Shown: positions 32,901-45,698 of the stretch, piece by piece
Position numbering within the stretch: the first letter of the stretch is position 1
How the letters are laid out: each line of letters starts with the position of its first letter
Assembly (NCBI GenBank): GCA_920105625.2
Contig: OV050030.1
Span: forward strand, 188,599,887-188,663,886
DNA from: Clusia tigrina
Lineage: Eukaryota; Arthropoda; Insecta; Diptera; Clusiidae
Direction: 5' to 3'
Length of the DNA: 64,000 nucleotides
Program-made: the position numbers and the translations under genes
Notes under the pieces: generated by a model
Database searches by the model: none
The model's input: only the letters and a program-made list of their open reading frames with translations
What the model was told of the DNA's origin: nothing

Positions 32901-33436
32901 ATTTGGTCGGGTGCCTGTACACCTGCATATACCTCGGATTGGCAGGGCGGCAGCGACAACAATAAGCGCTCCAACTGGGACAATATAACCAGTTTTACCT
33001 GCTGATGTCGCAACCAAGGTGGTTGAGGAGATGGCGGTGTCTAATGCCACCGAAGAGATCAGCCTTCTACCTCGTGACCGTGAGGGTGATGAGGAGGGTC
33101 TAGCCCAAATACAGCTAGTCCAAATAAATCTGAAAACGCTAAGGCCGCATCCGCTGTTATTACGAGATGCTTCACCAAACAACAACTTGGGCTGGTGCTG
33201 GTTCAGGAACCCTGGGTACACAGGGTCAGGCCAAGGACCTGACAGGCAAAGACATACGGGTAATGTATGATGTTACATCCACTTGCCCTAGGGCTTGCAT
33301 TAGCCTTCGAAATACCTATAACTTTATGTTTTTCAGAATAACTCTCCGGAGACTTAATCGCTCTTCAGACACCCGTATCCATCCATGGAAGTCCGATGGA
33401 AGTGGTGGTGGCATCAGCATACTTCCCAGGAGATGA
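32901..33436 (+). pseudogene. Jockey-like endonuclease remnant, right copy
   Basis: Mirror of 12765-13300: QLVQINL start, QEPWVH in a shifted frame, then STCPRACISL (33167-33436 frame). Interrupted as in the left arm. Confidence 0.6.
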
Positions 33437-33701
33437 ACCCTGCTCTCCTCCGGACGCTGTCATCAAACTGGTTTATTTCAGAATGAATTAATCTTTATTA
33501 TTTCTATTTTTTATATATCCGCGAAGATTAGAAAATTTGAGCATAACAGTTTTATGTGAATATTTAGATCGCATATATGGTTGTACGTTGTATGAATAAT
33601 TTTTTCTAGCTAATGATTTACTTGTTATCGCATATATGGCTGGATGATTTTTGCATATAAATACGAGTACTAGAATAAACAGAGAACAGAAAACAATAAA
33701 C

Positions 33702-33950
33702 ATGGAAGCTGCACAAGATGTATATATCAACACGGAGGCACCAGCATATTGGAAAGAATATAATGAAGCGGTGCTATTTGCTCCAAGATTCGCAAAAGCG
33801 TGCTGGGATGCCCCAGAGATGGAGGAACTCCTCCAGACGAGACTGCTGCAATTCCAGTTAAATCCCAGCGAAGAAGCTGGGATAAATCTGAAGAAGGTGA
33901 TGACGACGATGGTCTTCATCTGCGAGATTGGGAAATATTCCCTTGAATAA
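33702..33950 (+). CDS. Small hypothetical ORF, 82 aa (right copy)
   Basis: Mirror of 12251-12499, same translation. The TATA-like CATATAAATA is at about 33654. Just upstream, ATCGCATATATGG occurs twice about 60 bases apart. No family is recognised. Confidence 0.35.
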   Translation: MEAAQDVYINTEAPAYWKEYNEAVLFAPRFAKACWDAPEMEELLQTRLLQFQLNPSEEAGINLKKVMTTMVFICEIGKYSLE

Positions 33951-34054
33951 TATAAATATTTTTATTTTTTATATATATATTTAATTAATTATTTTAAAAT
34001 AAAATAAAAATTTTCTCAAATCTTTTTATTTTAACACATTATTCACAGAAAATT

Positions 34055-34108
34055 TTAGGTTTCAAATTGTTTATAATTTTCTTTTGTATATGCTGATGCT
34101 GCTGTTGG

Positions 34109-34139
<31 letters not shown>

Positions 34140-34955
34140 GGTTTTGTTGTTCTTGCAGTGGGGTGCAAACTATTCTCTTGGAAGAGTTTTAAAAGATTTA
34201 AATCTTCATGAATGCTATGATGATTATAATACTTTTCAGTATATAAATCGTCCTTATCGCTAAATGGACATGAAGTTGGAAATTTTTTGGTGTTTTTTGT
34301 TCTGCTACCACTACTATAGGAGATACCTATAATGGTTATTGTCCCGCCCTTCACTTCAAATCGAACATGTTGTCGTGTTGAAAATGTTAATTCAAAGGGT
34401 ATTGTACGAGTATATGGATGTGTTTCACGTCTTCGTATAGATAATAATAATCATTTATATCCATCTTCTGGTGTGACAAACACTTCTAACAAATTGTCTA
34501 CTACAACAATTTGTGCAATATTAAAATGCGGCCATGCACCCTCACAAATACAAAATTTATCGACTTGCTTTAATGTTTGAATCCAAAACACATTGATATT
34601 TTATTATATGTATATAATAATTATTTATATTTCTAATTGTTTATACTATCAGTTGTAGTGTTGTTGTTATAAGTATTGTTATTATTCAAATAAGTGTATT
34701 CAATACCATTTATTTATTTGATTTATGAATTGCATAATGTTGTGAAACTATATTTTTTCAATAACACTTTCACATACTTATCAACTAACAAAAATTTGCA
34801 TTAGAACACATATACAGTCTCTTGTTCTCATATGACCGCACCAGCACAAAAATTTGTTTAAGAATATGTTGGCGGTCAGCTTCAACTCTTATCACATTAA
34901 AATATTTCAATAATAATATGGCACACACTCTAAAATCTTTAAAAATTCTAAACAT
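34055..34955 (-). pseudogene. Unrecognised coding-like frames, right copy
   Basis: Mirror of 11240-12146. The same in-frame TGA is present; the (ACA)n run is two codons shorter. No stop or frame difference separates the copies otherwise. Confidence 0.35.
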
Positions 34956-35063
34956 TTTACAACTTATTACCCCGATTTTCCATAGAGGTCAAAATATATT
35001 TTCAATTCTTACATTCCCATACATTCTTTTTGCTCATTTCTACACTTTTACTCCGGAATCCCC

Positions 35064-35705
35064 ATGCAAATCAACAAGAAAATTTGCAAATGGAGCAGGA
35101 ATGGAGCAAAATGGTCCAAAACAGACCTTTCTATACTACTCAGGAAACCAAACTGGGACCTCTACAAGGTGACTGTAGCTAGACTACTATCTCAGAACCC
35201 CATAAGCACAAGCACGTATGCCGAAATTGATAGGTCTGTGGAGGTTCTAACGGTTGCTCTTAATAAGGCTCTATTGGTCTCTTGCCCCCTCAGTAGACCT
35301 AGGGGGCAACAGATTAGGTGGGGGAGGAAATTAGGGGACTCAAAAGGCTTCAAAAGTAAGCTTAGGAAGGCACAAAGAGAATCGTGGAGAAACTTTTGCG
35401 GTGACGTGGAAGATATCTCTGAGGCGTCCAGGTTGAGGAAGATCCTATCAACTGCTCCGATGGTACCTGGTTACCTGAGGCGGGAGGATGGATCTTGGAC
35501 TTAAAATAGTAATGAGACTCTAGAGCTTCTTCTGGAGACTCACTTTCCTGGTTGCTCAAGCACCATTCCGCGGAGAACGAAACCCAGTGGGAATGTAGTA
35601 GAAGTCAACTCAGACATAGTCAAAAGCCAAAATTGCAATGGGCTATCCATACCTTCAAAGCATTTAAAGCATCTGGCCCAGATTTGCCATTTGCATTACT
35701 TTACT
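35064..35705 (+). pseudogene. Jockey-like ORF2 fragment, right copy
   Basis: Mirror of 10490-11131, with the linker AQRESWRNFC...EASRLRKIL and the RT start KAFKASGPD in a second frame. Confidence 0.75.
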
Positions 35706-36024
35706 CTTCTTTTCCACAAAACAAGTAGTGAAATATTTATGTTTGTCAGATTGTAAATCTGAACATCGTGCCAGCCTTTGAATTATTGAATTCAAAACAT
35801 ACGATATGCTGCATTTTCTCTGTTGGACAGCAAAACTTGATTTAGAATTTGAGTTTAATTTGAGTTATTAAATTGCAAAATTGTATGCGAAGATAATTTA
35901 AAGCACAGACTAAATGAAATAATGGTTTGATTTAATTTATATCATTTATTGAAGAGTGTCCAAGTAATTGAGGATCGATAGCAAACCTTGGAGCTGGATA
36001 CGGTGGGTTGTTCCACTGTAATAT

Positions 36025-37495
36025 CTATGTATGTTTCTTGTATCTCACGTTCCACAAACAGCAGATAATTGTGCCAATAATTAGCAGTAGAGCCGAGTAA
36101 CTAGTTAGATAATGATGAATATTTGTGGTTTGAATCTTTTGAGGCAATTCAATGATTTTGTTCGTCCGTATGTTTTCGTGTAGCTCCTTTAGTTGTTGCA
36201 ATTCATTATTCAGTTCTAAAGCTGAGCGGTTATAAATGATTCGTTCCTTGGAGCTGTTGCTAATCGACAGGTCGCCAATTGCAATATGAGATGAATACAG
36301 AGTGTCTGTAACTGATTGATGAGTTTGAATGGTTGCAGTATGGTGTTTGAGTATGCAATCATCGTGAAGTGTCAGCAAACTTGATCCTTGTAGTTCTAAT
36401 AATTCCGTGACGCTATTGCAATCTGCAGTAATTTGTGTTGCAATTTTTGATCCAACAATCCATTGATTTGTATGATGTAGTGGATGCCAAGTAATCTCGG
36501 TTTTGATTTCTTCCAGTATGCACGTTGAGTTGGTCTTATTTTTGAGTATATTCGCAGGAATATGCTAGTGCACCTTGATGGTATTTTAATGATTTATCTG
36601 AGCACAGAAGCTGGTTTGTAGTGTGTTTGATGGTCACACAGGCCTTTACTGCAGTATCCGTTAGTGCAAAATATTGGTATCTGTGAGGTGTGACAGCTAG
36701 TAGAAATGTTTCCGGTCGTAATTTTAGCATTGTGTCATTGATTATGACAGGACTCGGTACGATACTGAAAAAGTCAAATCGCTCATTATCGATTGTCAGT
36801 GGCAAATTTTGTCGAAATATAATATGGTGTTGCGTAATGGTTCTTTGAGAAGACATTATTCCATATAAGTGGATGACATCGTCCTGATTAAAAGGTAGCC
36901 TTGGGTTGTGCGGAAAATACTCCATTATCTTCATTCTTTATTCTTGAAGCTGTTGTGGTGTTATTAGAAATGTGCTGCTTCTACCATTGCGAGTATCTGA
37001 TCAAATATAGCAGCTTCAACTTTTAATACATTCGATGCCATTAATGATAGTTGAGTTACTATTGACGTGTAGATTTCCAACAGGTTAACGCGTTTTTCAA
37101 TGTCGTTGAAACTCCTTGATATGTTGTATGCCTCTTCCTGAAATTTGTTTATTTTTAGAACAATGGCTTCTGTCTCCTTGCTGACTATATTTAATGCCGA
37201 ATCGATCATGACTGATGTCTGGTTTTAAATCATCTTTAACAAAATTTCTTCATGGCCATTGATCTGATTGATCGTTTTAGACATGTTTTCAGCATACTTC
37301 GAGTCGAGGACGCCAAAAAGCTTGTTAGCCAAGTTTCCAACTATGTCTATTGTACCTCTGGCTTTGCGCCGTTTCGTAATCATATTTTCATCAGTTTGCA
37401 ATTCAATGTTTGTATTGATGAAATGTTTCGCAAGTTGCAGCCACATTGTTTGCTGTTGAAGTAGAGGACATAAAAATTGAAAAGTTACGGTGCTG
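36025..37495 (-). pseudogene. BEL/roo-type env-like ORF, right copy
   Basis: Mirror of 8700-10170 with the same stops. It has one extra codon (Ile) in the 36536-36934 frame compared with the left arm. The putative membrane segment lies at about 36046-36099. Confidence 0.7.
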
Positions 37496-37622
37496 TTTCG
37501 AACAACTTCAATCTCCCTTTGTATGAGTAACAGGTCATAATAAATTATGATTGACCATTCTCCATTAACATTACCAAATCCTTCAATATAGAATCCTGGT
37601 TTGTTAGGGAACTTTTTCTGGC

Positions 37623-40038
37623 TTATTGGTGAACATTAATTATTAAGATGGTTGACAGGTTAAGTGATGAAGTTCTTCCTTTTTTATGTGGTGCCTCGCT
37701 AATGATGCTATCTTCTTGTTCCTCGGCCAGTAGGAGGGCCAAACGGTGAATGGGGCGCTTAAGCATGCCATTTTTGGTTTCGACATCGACTACTCTAATT
37801 TTTCCATCAGTACCAGGGTATGTGTTGGCGATTCGCTCCATAGGCCATTGCAGAGGAGCGGTGTGATCTTCTTTCATTAACACCATTGTTTGCATTGTCA
37901 GGTTGATACTTCCACTTATTGCGATACTAGAGTTCATTCAGATACTCTCTTGACCGTCGGGTCCAAAATTCCTTCTGCAAATGGGTTACCAGTTTCCATT
38001 GTGTTAGATTTGATGGTTTTGCTGTGCACTGGTTACCACTGGGAAGCGCTGTTAATGGCTCGCCTATAAGAAAATGTCCTGGTGTCAGGGCTGTGAGATC
38101 AATTGGGTTAGGTGATAGAGGCGTTAGAGGTCTGGTTCAATATTGCTTTGATTTGGATTACTACTGTCTACAGTTCTTCATAGGTGAGGGAGCAGGTAGC
38201 GACGCTCCTCACCAAAAGATGTTTTGCAGATTTAACAGCTGCCTCCCACAGTCCTCGGAAGTGTGGTGATCTTGGTGGTATAAAATGGAAGGTAGTACCG
38301 AAATCTGTACATGACCGGATGATTTTGTGTTGTGCAGTGCTATTGTGGATGGTGTCTTTCAGCTCTTCTAGTTGGTTCTTGGCTCCGACAAAGTGCGCCA
38401 ATGAATGCATCTGTGGAAAGCTCAGCCTTTGTGCTGAAGCAGCAGAATACGGCAATATAAGCATTGCATGGCCGTTTTCCTATGATTTTGTAGTGTATCG
38501 AAATTGGACCGCAAAAATCGACACCTGAATTGAAGAAAGGACGCTCTGGATGCACTCTGTCATGTGGGATATTACCCATTATTTGATTGAATGTATGAGG
38601 GCGGGCACGCATGCAACGGACACAGTATTGAACTATAGATCTGTCCATAATTTTTCCTTATATGGACCAGAATCGATGTCTTGTTTGAGTAAGAAGTTCT
38701 TGTAGTTGACTGTGTAGACTCTTGAAGTGCAAGTCCTGCATTATTAGTTTTGTAATTGGATCATTATATGATAATACTATTGGATGCTTAACATCATACT
38801 GTAGGTTTGATTCAATGAGTCGTCCTCCCACTCTGATGATGCCTTGGTCGTCGAGAAATACTGATAGTCCGTGTAGCACACTTGTCTTCTTGACTTCTTG
38901 TCCTCTTGACAATTGTTGTCTTTCGTCGCTTAAGTCGCTAAGTTGAACTGTTTTGATTATGACTATAAGTGCTTCATTAAGTTCTTCGGGTAACAATGTG
39001 ACCCTAATTGCTCTGTGGCTCCGATGCACATGTCTGATGAATCGCAGTTCATATCCAAATACTCTTTTAATGTTGGAAATGAGTTACGATGATTTATGTT
39101 GTAAATCATTTCACTTAAGTCCTCGTTGATTGATGCAGTAAGGACATTCAACTTTCTTTTCAACTCGGTTTTATCTGATATGGTGAGTTCCTTGCAGAAT
39201 GATTTGGGCCATGAATCTTCCTTTGCCTGAAGAAACAGAGGACCATAAAACGTTTTATATCATTTGGCTCAACTCGTCTGGACAGCAAATCTGCAGGGTT
39301 ATTTTTAGAACCAACATGTCGCCATTGTTCCACTAACGTGAGCTCTTGAATGTGGCTAATGCGATTGGACACAAATGTTTGAAACGATGATGGTTCTGAA
39401 TTTATCCAGTGTAGGACAATTTCAGAATCAGTCCACAAGAAAATAGTGTGGTCTTCAAGTGACATCTCCTTCTTTACCTTTGATATGGCAGCGCTCAGCT
39501 CCAGTAGAGGAACGGTTTGAGCGTTCAGTGGTGCGACGCGTAACTTTGAATATAAGAAATGAATTGTTAGTGTTCCATCATTTATTAGAGATCTACCGTA
39601 CACCGCTGCTCCATATGCACGTTGTGAGGCATCAGTGAACAGATGTAACTGAGAAGATATAGGTTGTTTGTGGTTTGTGAGGTGTACGAGTATATTTCAA
39701 TTGGAATTTGAGTTGCCACAACCTGTGAACAAAAATCTTTGCCTTTACAACCACTAGAGCCATTAATCGCAGTGGATCAAAAATGTGTGCTATATCGGCT
39801 GTTACCGACCGCTTCGTCTTTTTTGTGGTTGAAGAGTCGCTCGTCCTTATGCTAAACTAATCCGATTTCGGAAGCCAAGTGACCCAAAGTATCCTGATGA
39901 TGGAGTCATTGACGAAATCTAGATCTACTTCCTGATTATCAATAGGTATTCCTTGAAGTAGTTGTGCGTGATTATCACACCATTTTCAAAGTTTCATCTT
40001 ACCGCCAGTTTGATTTATTCTCTGCCACTTTGATTTGA
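37623..40038 (-). pseudogene. BEL/Pao pol remnant, right copy
   Basis: Mirror of 6160-8575: end of RT, RNase H (39160-39650), integrase pieces (38168-39029) and the DUF5641-like tail (37623-37937). Differs from the left by a few substitutions, for example Lys for Arg in AISKVKKE. Confidence 0.85.
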
Positions 40039-42515
40039 CAAGGGGGACAGGTTCACGTTAGGGTTTCCTGCTGCACTCCAGGAAATGCGATGGACGGGAC
40101 ATGGACGCTCAAAAAAAGCTACATGTGACATCTACTACAGCTGCCATGCGACGAAGCGCAGACTCGGTGTAGGTTTTGTGGTAAGCAAACGACTGCGAGA
40201 TGAAGTCCTGGGATTTACCCCAGTCGACGACAGGCTTGCCACACTCCGTATTAAGGCGAAATACTTTAACATCAGCCTAATCTGCGCACATGCTCCGACG
40301 GATGAGAAAGACGAAAACACCAAGGATGCCTTCTACGAGCAACTAGAAAAAACCTTCGATCGACGCCCCCGCCACGATGTAAAAATTGTGCTAGGTGACT
40401 TCATCGCCAAGGTGGGCAAAGAGAGCATTTTTGAACCAACCGTCGGTAAGTTCAGCCTCCACGAGCAGTCATCAGAAAACGGTTTGAGGCTGATCGACTT
40501 CGCCGCAGCGCGGAACATGGTAGTTAGTTTTACTAGATTCCAACATCCCGATATTCACAAAGCTACCTGGCTCTCCCCTGATCATAAAACTGGGAACCAA
40601 ATTGATCACGTTGTGATCGACGCCAGGCATGCATCCAGCGTGTTAGACGTACGTACAATTCGAGGTGCCAACATTGACTCGGACCACTACCTTGTTGTAG
40701 CTAAGGTTCGCATTCGCCTCAGTGCGGCAAAAAACGTTCGCTCTAATTCGCAGAGGAAGTTTGACGTCGGAAAGCTACAATCGCAACAGACAGCTACCGC
40801 ATTTGCTTCTCGGCTCTCGAATATGCTGACGGATTCTCCCCATGATCTCAATATTTGCGCGCAGTGGCCGCTTATTTCCCACTCCATGCGCACGGTCGCT
40901 GAACAGGTGGCTATCACCGCCCAAAGAAAAACAGCTGGTATGACGAAGAGTGTCGCAACGCCGCTGCAGAGAAAGACGCAGCATACAAACTCACCCTGCG
41001 ATCGGCTGCAACGCGAGCTGCTAAGGAGCGATATCGAGAAAAGAGAAGGGAAGAGAAGCGTCTCTTTAGGCGCAAGAAACGAGAAGCCGAAAAGAGAGAA
41101 TGCGAGGAAATCGAGATGTTTGGCAGCAGCAATATGGCTCGAAAATTCAACGAACGTGTGAGGCGCCAAACGGAAGGTTTTAGGACCGGAGCCAATTCCA
41201 ATTCCTGCAAAGACGAAAACGGGAATTTGGTGACGGATGTCCAGAGCGTACTCACGTTATGGAGGAAACACTTCTCGAAGCTGCTGAATGGAGACAGCGC
41301 TAATGATAACAATGAAGATGAACCCGACCCCACAGTTGCTGACGACGAACATGCAGTAGCGCCCCCCGACTATGACGAGGTCTTGCTAGCTATTAGGCGG
41401 CTCAAAAACAACAAAGCCGCCGGAGCTGATGCTATACCAGCGGAGCTATTCAAGGTTGGTGGCGATGAGCTCACGAAACGCATGCACCAGCTTATCTGCA
41501 AAATATGGTCCGAGGAATGCATGCCCAGCAACTGGAACTTAAGTGTGCTCTGCCCAATCCACAAGAAGGGTGATCCAGCAATCTGTGCTAACTACCGCGG
41601 GATCAGCCTTCTGAACATCGCATATAAGGTCCTGTCGAGCGTACTCTGTGAAAGGCTGAAGCCCATCGCCAATGAACTGATTGGACCTTATCAGTGTGGC
41701 TTCAAACCGGATAAAGGCACCATAGACCAAATGTTCACACTACGCCAAATCCTGGAGAAAACCCTAGAGAAGCAGATCGACATACACCACATTTTCGTCG
41801 ATTTCAAAGCCGCATTCGACAGCACCGTAAGGAGTCAACTGTACGCCGCTATGTCTGTATTTGGCGTCCCTGCTAAGCTAATTCAGCTGTGCAAAATGAC
41901 GCTAAGCACCACCTCTGGCTCAGTTACAATAGGTAATGACTTGTCCGAGCCGTGTGTTACTGAGCGAGGATTCAGACAAGGTGACTCCTTATCGTGTGTT
42001 TTCTTCAATCTAATGTTAGAAAAAATCGTACGCGCAGCAGATCTAAATTGCACCGGCACTATCTTCCACAAGTGTCATGTTACTGCCGTACGCTGATGAT
42101 GTTGACATCATTGGCCATAACAGCCGCGCCGTGAGTGCTGCATTTTCCGGCTTGGAGAGAGCAGCGAGGCGTGGGGGTTTTAGCGGAAAACGAGGGCAAA
42201 ACGAAATACTTGGTGTCAACACACAAAGAGTCTCAGCGTCGTGGACACCACGTCACTGTTGGCGACTACAACTTTGAAGTTGTGAAGGACTTCGTTTATT
42301 TGGGAACCAGCATCAACACCACGAACGATGTCAGCAAGGAGATCAAGCGAAGAATCACTCTTGCCAACAGGTTGGAAGGACAAAGTTCAAGAGGACCTGT
42401 CTGCACTGGGTGTTTCCAATTGGCGCCAGCGTGCGCGAAGCAGGGACGACTGGCGAAGGCTAATAACTCGGCAATGATCAGAAATGGTTGTACGCCAATT
42501 ATGATGATGATGAGT
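40039..42515 (+). mobile_element. RTE-clade retrotransposon in BEL, right copy
   Basis: Mirror of 3684-6159, flanked by TTTGATTTGA at 40029-40038 and 42516-42525. Contains the endonuclease (40085-41161), RT (41116-42096), YADD box in another frame (42077-42277) and a 3' end with ATGATGATGATG. Two amino acid differences from the left copy were seen (Met for Ile in both). Confidence 0.88.
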
Positions 42516-42547
42516 TTGATTTGACCAATGGACAGGAGGGAATGGTA

Positions 42548-44037
42548 ACATTCAGCACCAATCAGTAGATCAATTTCTTCTTGTATGTTAAATTTTGCAT
42601 CTGCCAACTGTATATTTTGTGGAATGGGCTATTTTGACATATCCAAAATTCTGCTGGGTTGAGCTGAGATCATTGTAGGAACCACAAATGCCTTTAGTGT
42701 CATGCTGAAATCATTTATTCGTAATTGGATTACTGTGTTGGCACTGTGTAGTGAACTTCTTTTTCCACTTGACACTCCTTCCGTCCAGATGGGATTTGGT
42801 TTCTGTTGCAATTTCAGCCTTTTGACCAATTTTTCAGTTAATAGGTTTACTTGTGAACCTGAATCGAGAATTGTTCTGTATTCGATGGTATGTCCATTTG
42901 TGGCTGCTATTTTGATGTTTACTGTACCAAGCAACACATAACCATTGTTTGACGTTGTGCCTAGTGAAGCTTGGTCTGTTCGATTTTATGTGGTTGCTGT
43001 CATGTAAGGCAGTTTTGTAGCTCCTTGCGGCGTGGTGGATTGACTGCAGTTGATTCTTTCTTCTCGTTGTGTTTTTTGTTGCATACGATGCAATGGCGAC
43101 TTCTGCATTCTTGAGCCATATGTCCAGACCGAAGACAGTTCATGCATCGTTTGAGTTTTTGCACAGTCCCTATGCGATCTTGAATATTATATTGCAGAAA
43201 GGACTTGCATTGATATAACGAGTGTGAATTCTTGTTGCAGAGAATACAATTGTTTGATTGTGGTTGGGCTACAGCCGATGCTACAGTCCTAATTGAGCTT
43301 GATTTGTTGCCCACTGCCCCCAATGATTGGAATATATTTTCCGGGAATTCCAGGAAGAGAATTACTTGTTGAATTTCTCTTGGGTTTTCCAGTGACTGTT
43401 CATATAACAATCGGGTTTGTTTGTCAAGCTTCGCCAATAAAATATGAAGCCACAATGGCCCCCATGAATTTGTCTCAATTGCTAGGTTGCTTAGAGCCAG
43501 AAGTCCTTCAAGTGTAGTATCGTGTAAGGACCTCACATCTGCCGCTGAAGAGTTGTTCGGCATTCCAGCTTGATTCAACAATTTTTGAATAATTTTTTTT
43601 GTTATTCTATCGGTCTTGCAGTCATTTCCATGCTGTAGCATAGTTTTCATTACTCAGTGAAAGGTGCCGAATAAGATTATCTTCTTCGCCGGTGACACTT
43701 GTCTTGAAGTACCATATTTTTTGCGATCATGGTATCTGCCGCTTATGGATAACTTCTGAGAAGAAATCGTTTAACTGTGTCCATTGCAGATAATCACCGC
43801 TGAATTTTGGAATTGTGATTTTTGCCAACTGAACTGGACTCATGGTCATTTGAGCAATTGTTGTTCTTCACATCGTGCTCAGGCTTCGTCTAAGCGTCAA
43901 ATGCGTTCATCAAAGTAAGATAATATCTGTTTGCGATTGACTGAATCTTTTGTGTAGTTCCTGATGAGAGGTTGTATTTCGCTGCCAGTCAGATTTTGGA
44001 GCTCTATCATTTGTTCAAAGGAAGTCATCTTTGTCAT
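42548..44037 (-). pseudogene. BEL/Pao gag and protease, right copy
   Basis: Mirror of 2161-3650 with the same stops; one Arg/His difference near 43020. Protease DSGSQVNLL lies at about 42843-42869. Confidence 0.85.
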
Positions 44038-45048
44038 TTGCCACAGATTGCTTCTGTTGTCCTGATGGCTGCTTCTGTTGGCTGTAGGCTGCTTCTGTTG
44101 CCCTGACAGCTGCTTCTGTTGGCCGTAGATTGCTTCTGTTGTCCTGACGGTTGCTTCTTGTTCGTGATCCTTGTTGGATCACGTCGGGGACACCAAAATG
44201 TTAGTGCAATTGAGTTTGGTTGCACTTTGTTAAAGCCCAAGATCTTCAATTAGCACTTGAACCGATTGAAGTTTGGATGTCTTGGATTTAGTTCCTACTA
44301 GCACCTTAACTGGTAGTAACTGGCGTGGATTTCGTTCTTACCATCACCTTAACTGGTAACAACTGGCTGAAATAAGAACGGTTTAGAAAATAAACGATTT
44401 ATGAATCTTCTGGTGATTTCAGAATTACTGCATTTATTATCGAATTATACCTCCTTATATATATTATAAATTGCATAATTAATAATAAAAACAAAGCTAA
44501 CAAAAAAAAATAGTAAAAAACGAGTAAATAAGTCTAAATTTAGACCGACTACGAAATACCCTTTACCTTTATAGTTTATAAAACCACGCTCATACAAATT
44601 AAATGTACGTGAGAGTTAAACCATGGCGATATGTGATCAATACAATTTTTTCTTCATGTCTGAGTTTCATAGTTGAATTCTATAATGCTATAGACACATT
44701 TGTTGATATATTTTGTAGAGATTTCGAGTTATGAATATATTTAACTTGGTACTGTAGTTATACTTCACATTTCCATATGTGCATATCCGTACCTGCTACG
44801 GCCATTATGGTATTTATAAAAAAAAGCTCTACGGCACAAAAGTAGTTTAACATATTTGATAGTAAAGGTTTGAAGGTATGAATACTACTGCTCCGCGGGA
44901 GGTAGTTAATACAGCTCCTGCCTCCAATATATGAGAGGTTTTCCTCTATCCCCTACCTGGAGCCGCGTTCTCTAGGAGTTACAAGCTCTCCCGAGGAACC
45001 TAATTAATTGTACCTATTACTACACCTAAATCAACTAAGTTAACATAC
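44038..45048. other. BEL leader/LTR region and AT-rich flank, right copy
   Basis: Mirror of 1150-2160. No gene is seen. Contains the ACAGAAGCAGC leader repeats, the primer-binding-like motif and an AT-rich flank ending in ATAC next to the Gypsy LTR. Confidence 0.5.
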
Positions 45049-45698
45049 TGTTACGAAATTGCCCTCTTGACAATTTACTCTGTTACAAAATTGCCCTCCG
45101 GACAATTTACTCTGTTACAAAATTGCCCTCCTGACAATTTCTCTAACTATCTGTACTCGGACTCGTACCGCTGGATTGTGTAGTAATCAAACAATCGCTG
45201 GTTAAATTAAAATAATTAGCTTTATTTAATTATTGTTATTTACACATTTAATATTAGGCTTAAAGTTTACTTAGTTATTATTTGCACTTTATTTCACAAA
45301 CCATTAGTCACTTTATTTAATAAGTAATTTCATCACTTTATTTAATAATGAATTTCATCACTTTGCAAAATTACAAATACTGCTGCTTAGATTAAAATGC
45401 CTGATGTATACACTTTTACGATCTCTGATCTACTGTATTCGACTTTGAACAGTCTTGTCGCTTTTATAGTTTTCGAATGGTTGGAGTCGAAAATTCTACG
45501 CTATTCTCGTATTTTCTAGAAGCTTCTATCCACTTCGACAGAAGTCGAGAATATTCTTTTTGATATTACCGACGGATGGTTCTTGAATAAGCGTTTATTC
45601 GAATAGTTCGCATATTGACTCACAGGGGGCACTCATTCTCCAACTCAGATGGGATCCTAAAAGTATGCAATCCCGTTTCACTGAGCTATCACGTTTCA
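45049..45698 (-). repeat. Gypsy 3' LTR
   Basis: In element sense TGAAACG...GTAACA, 650 bp. It has one substitution (GCGTTT) that neither the 5' LTR nor the left-arm 3' LTR shares, so it arose in this copy. Three 32-bp units mark the U5 end (45049-45137). Confidence 0.95.
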
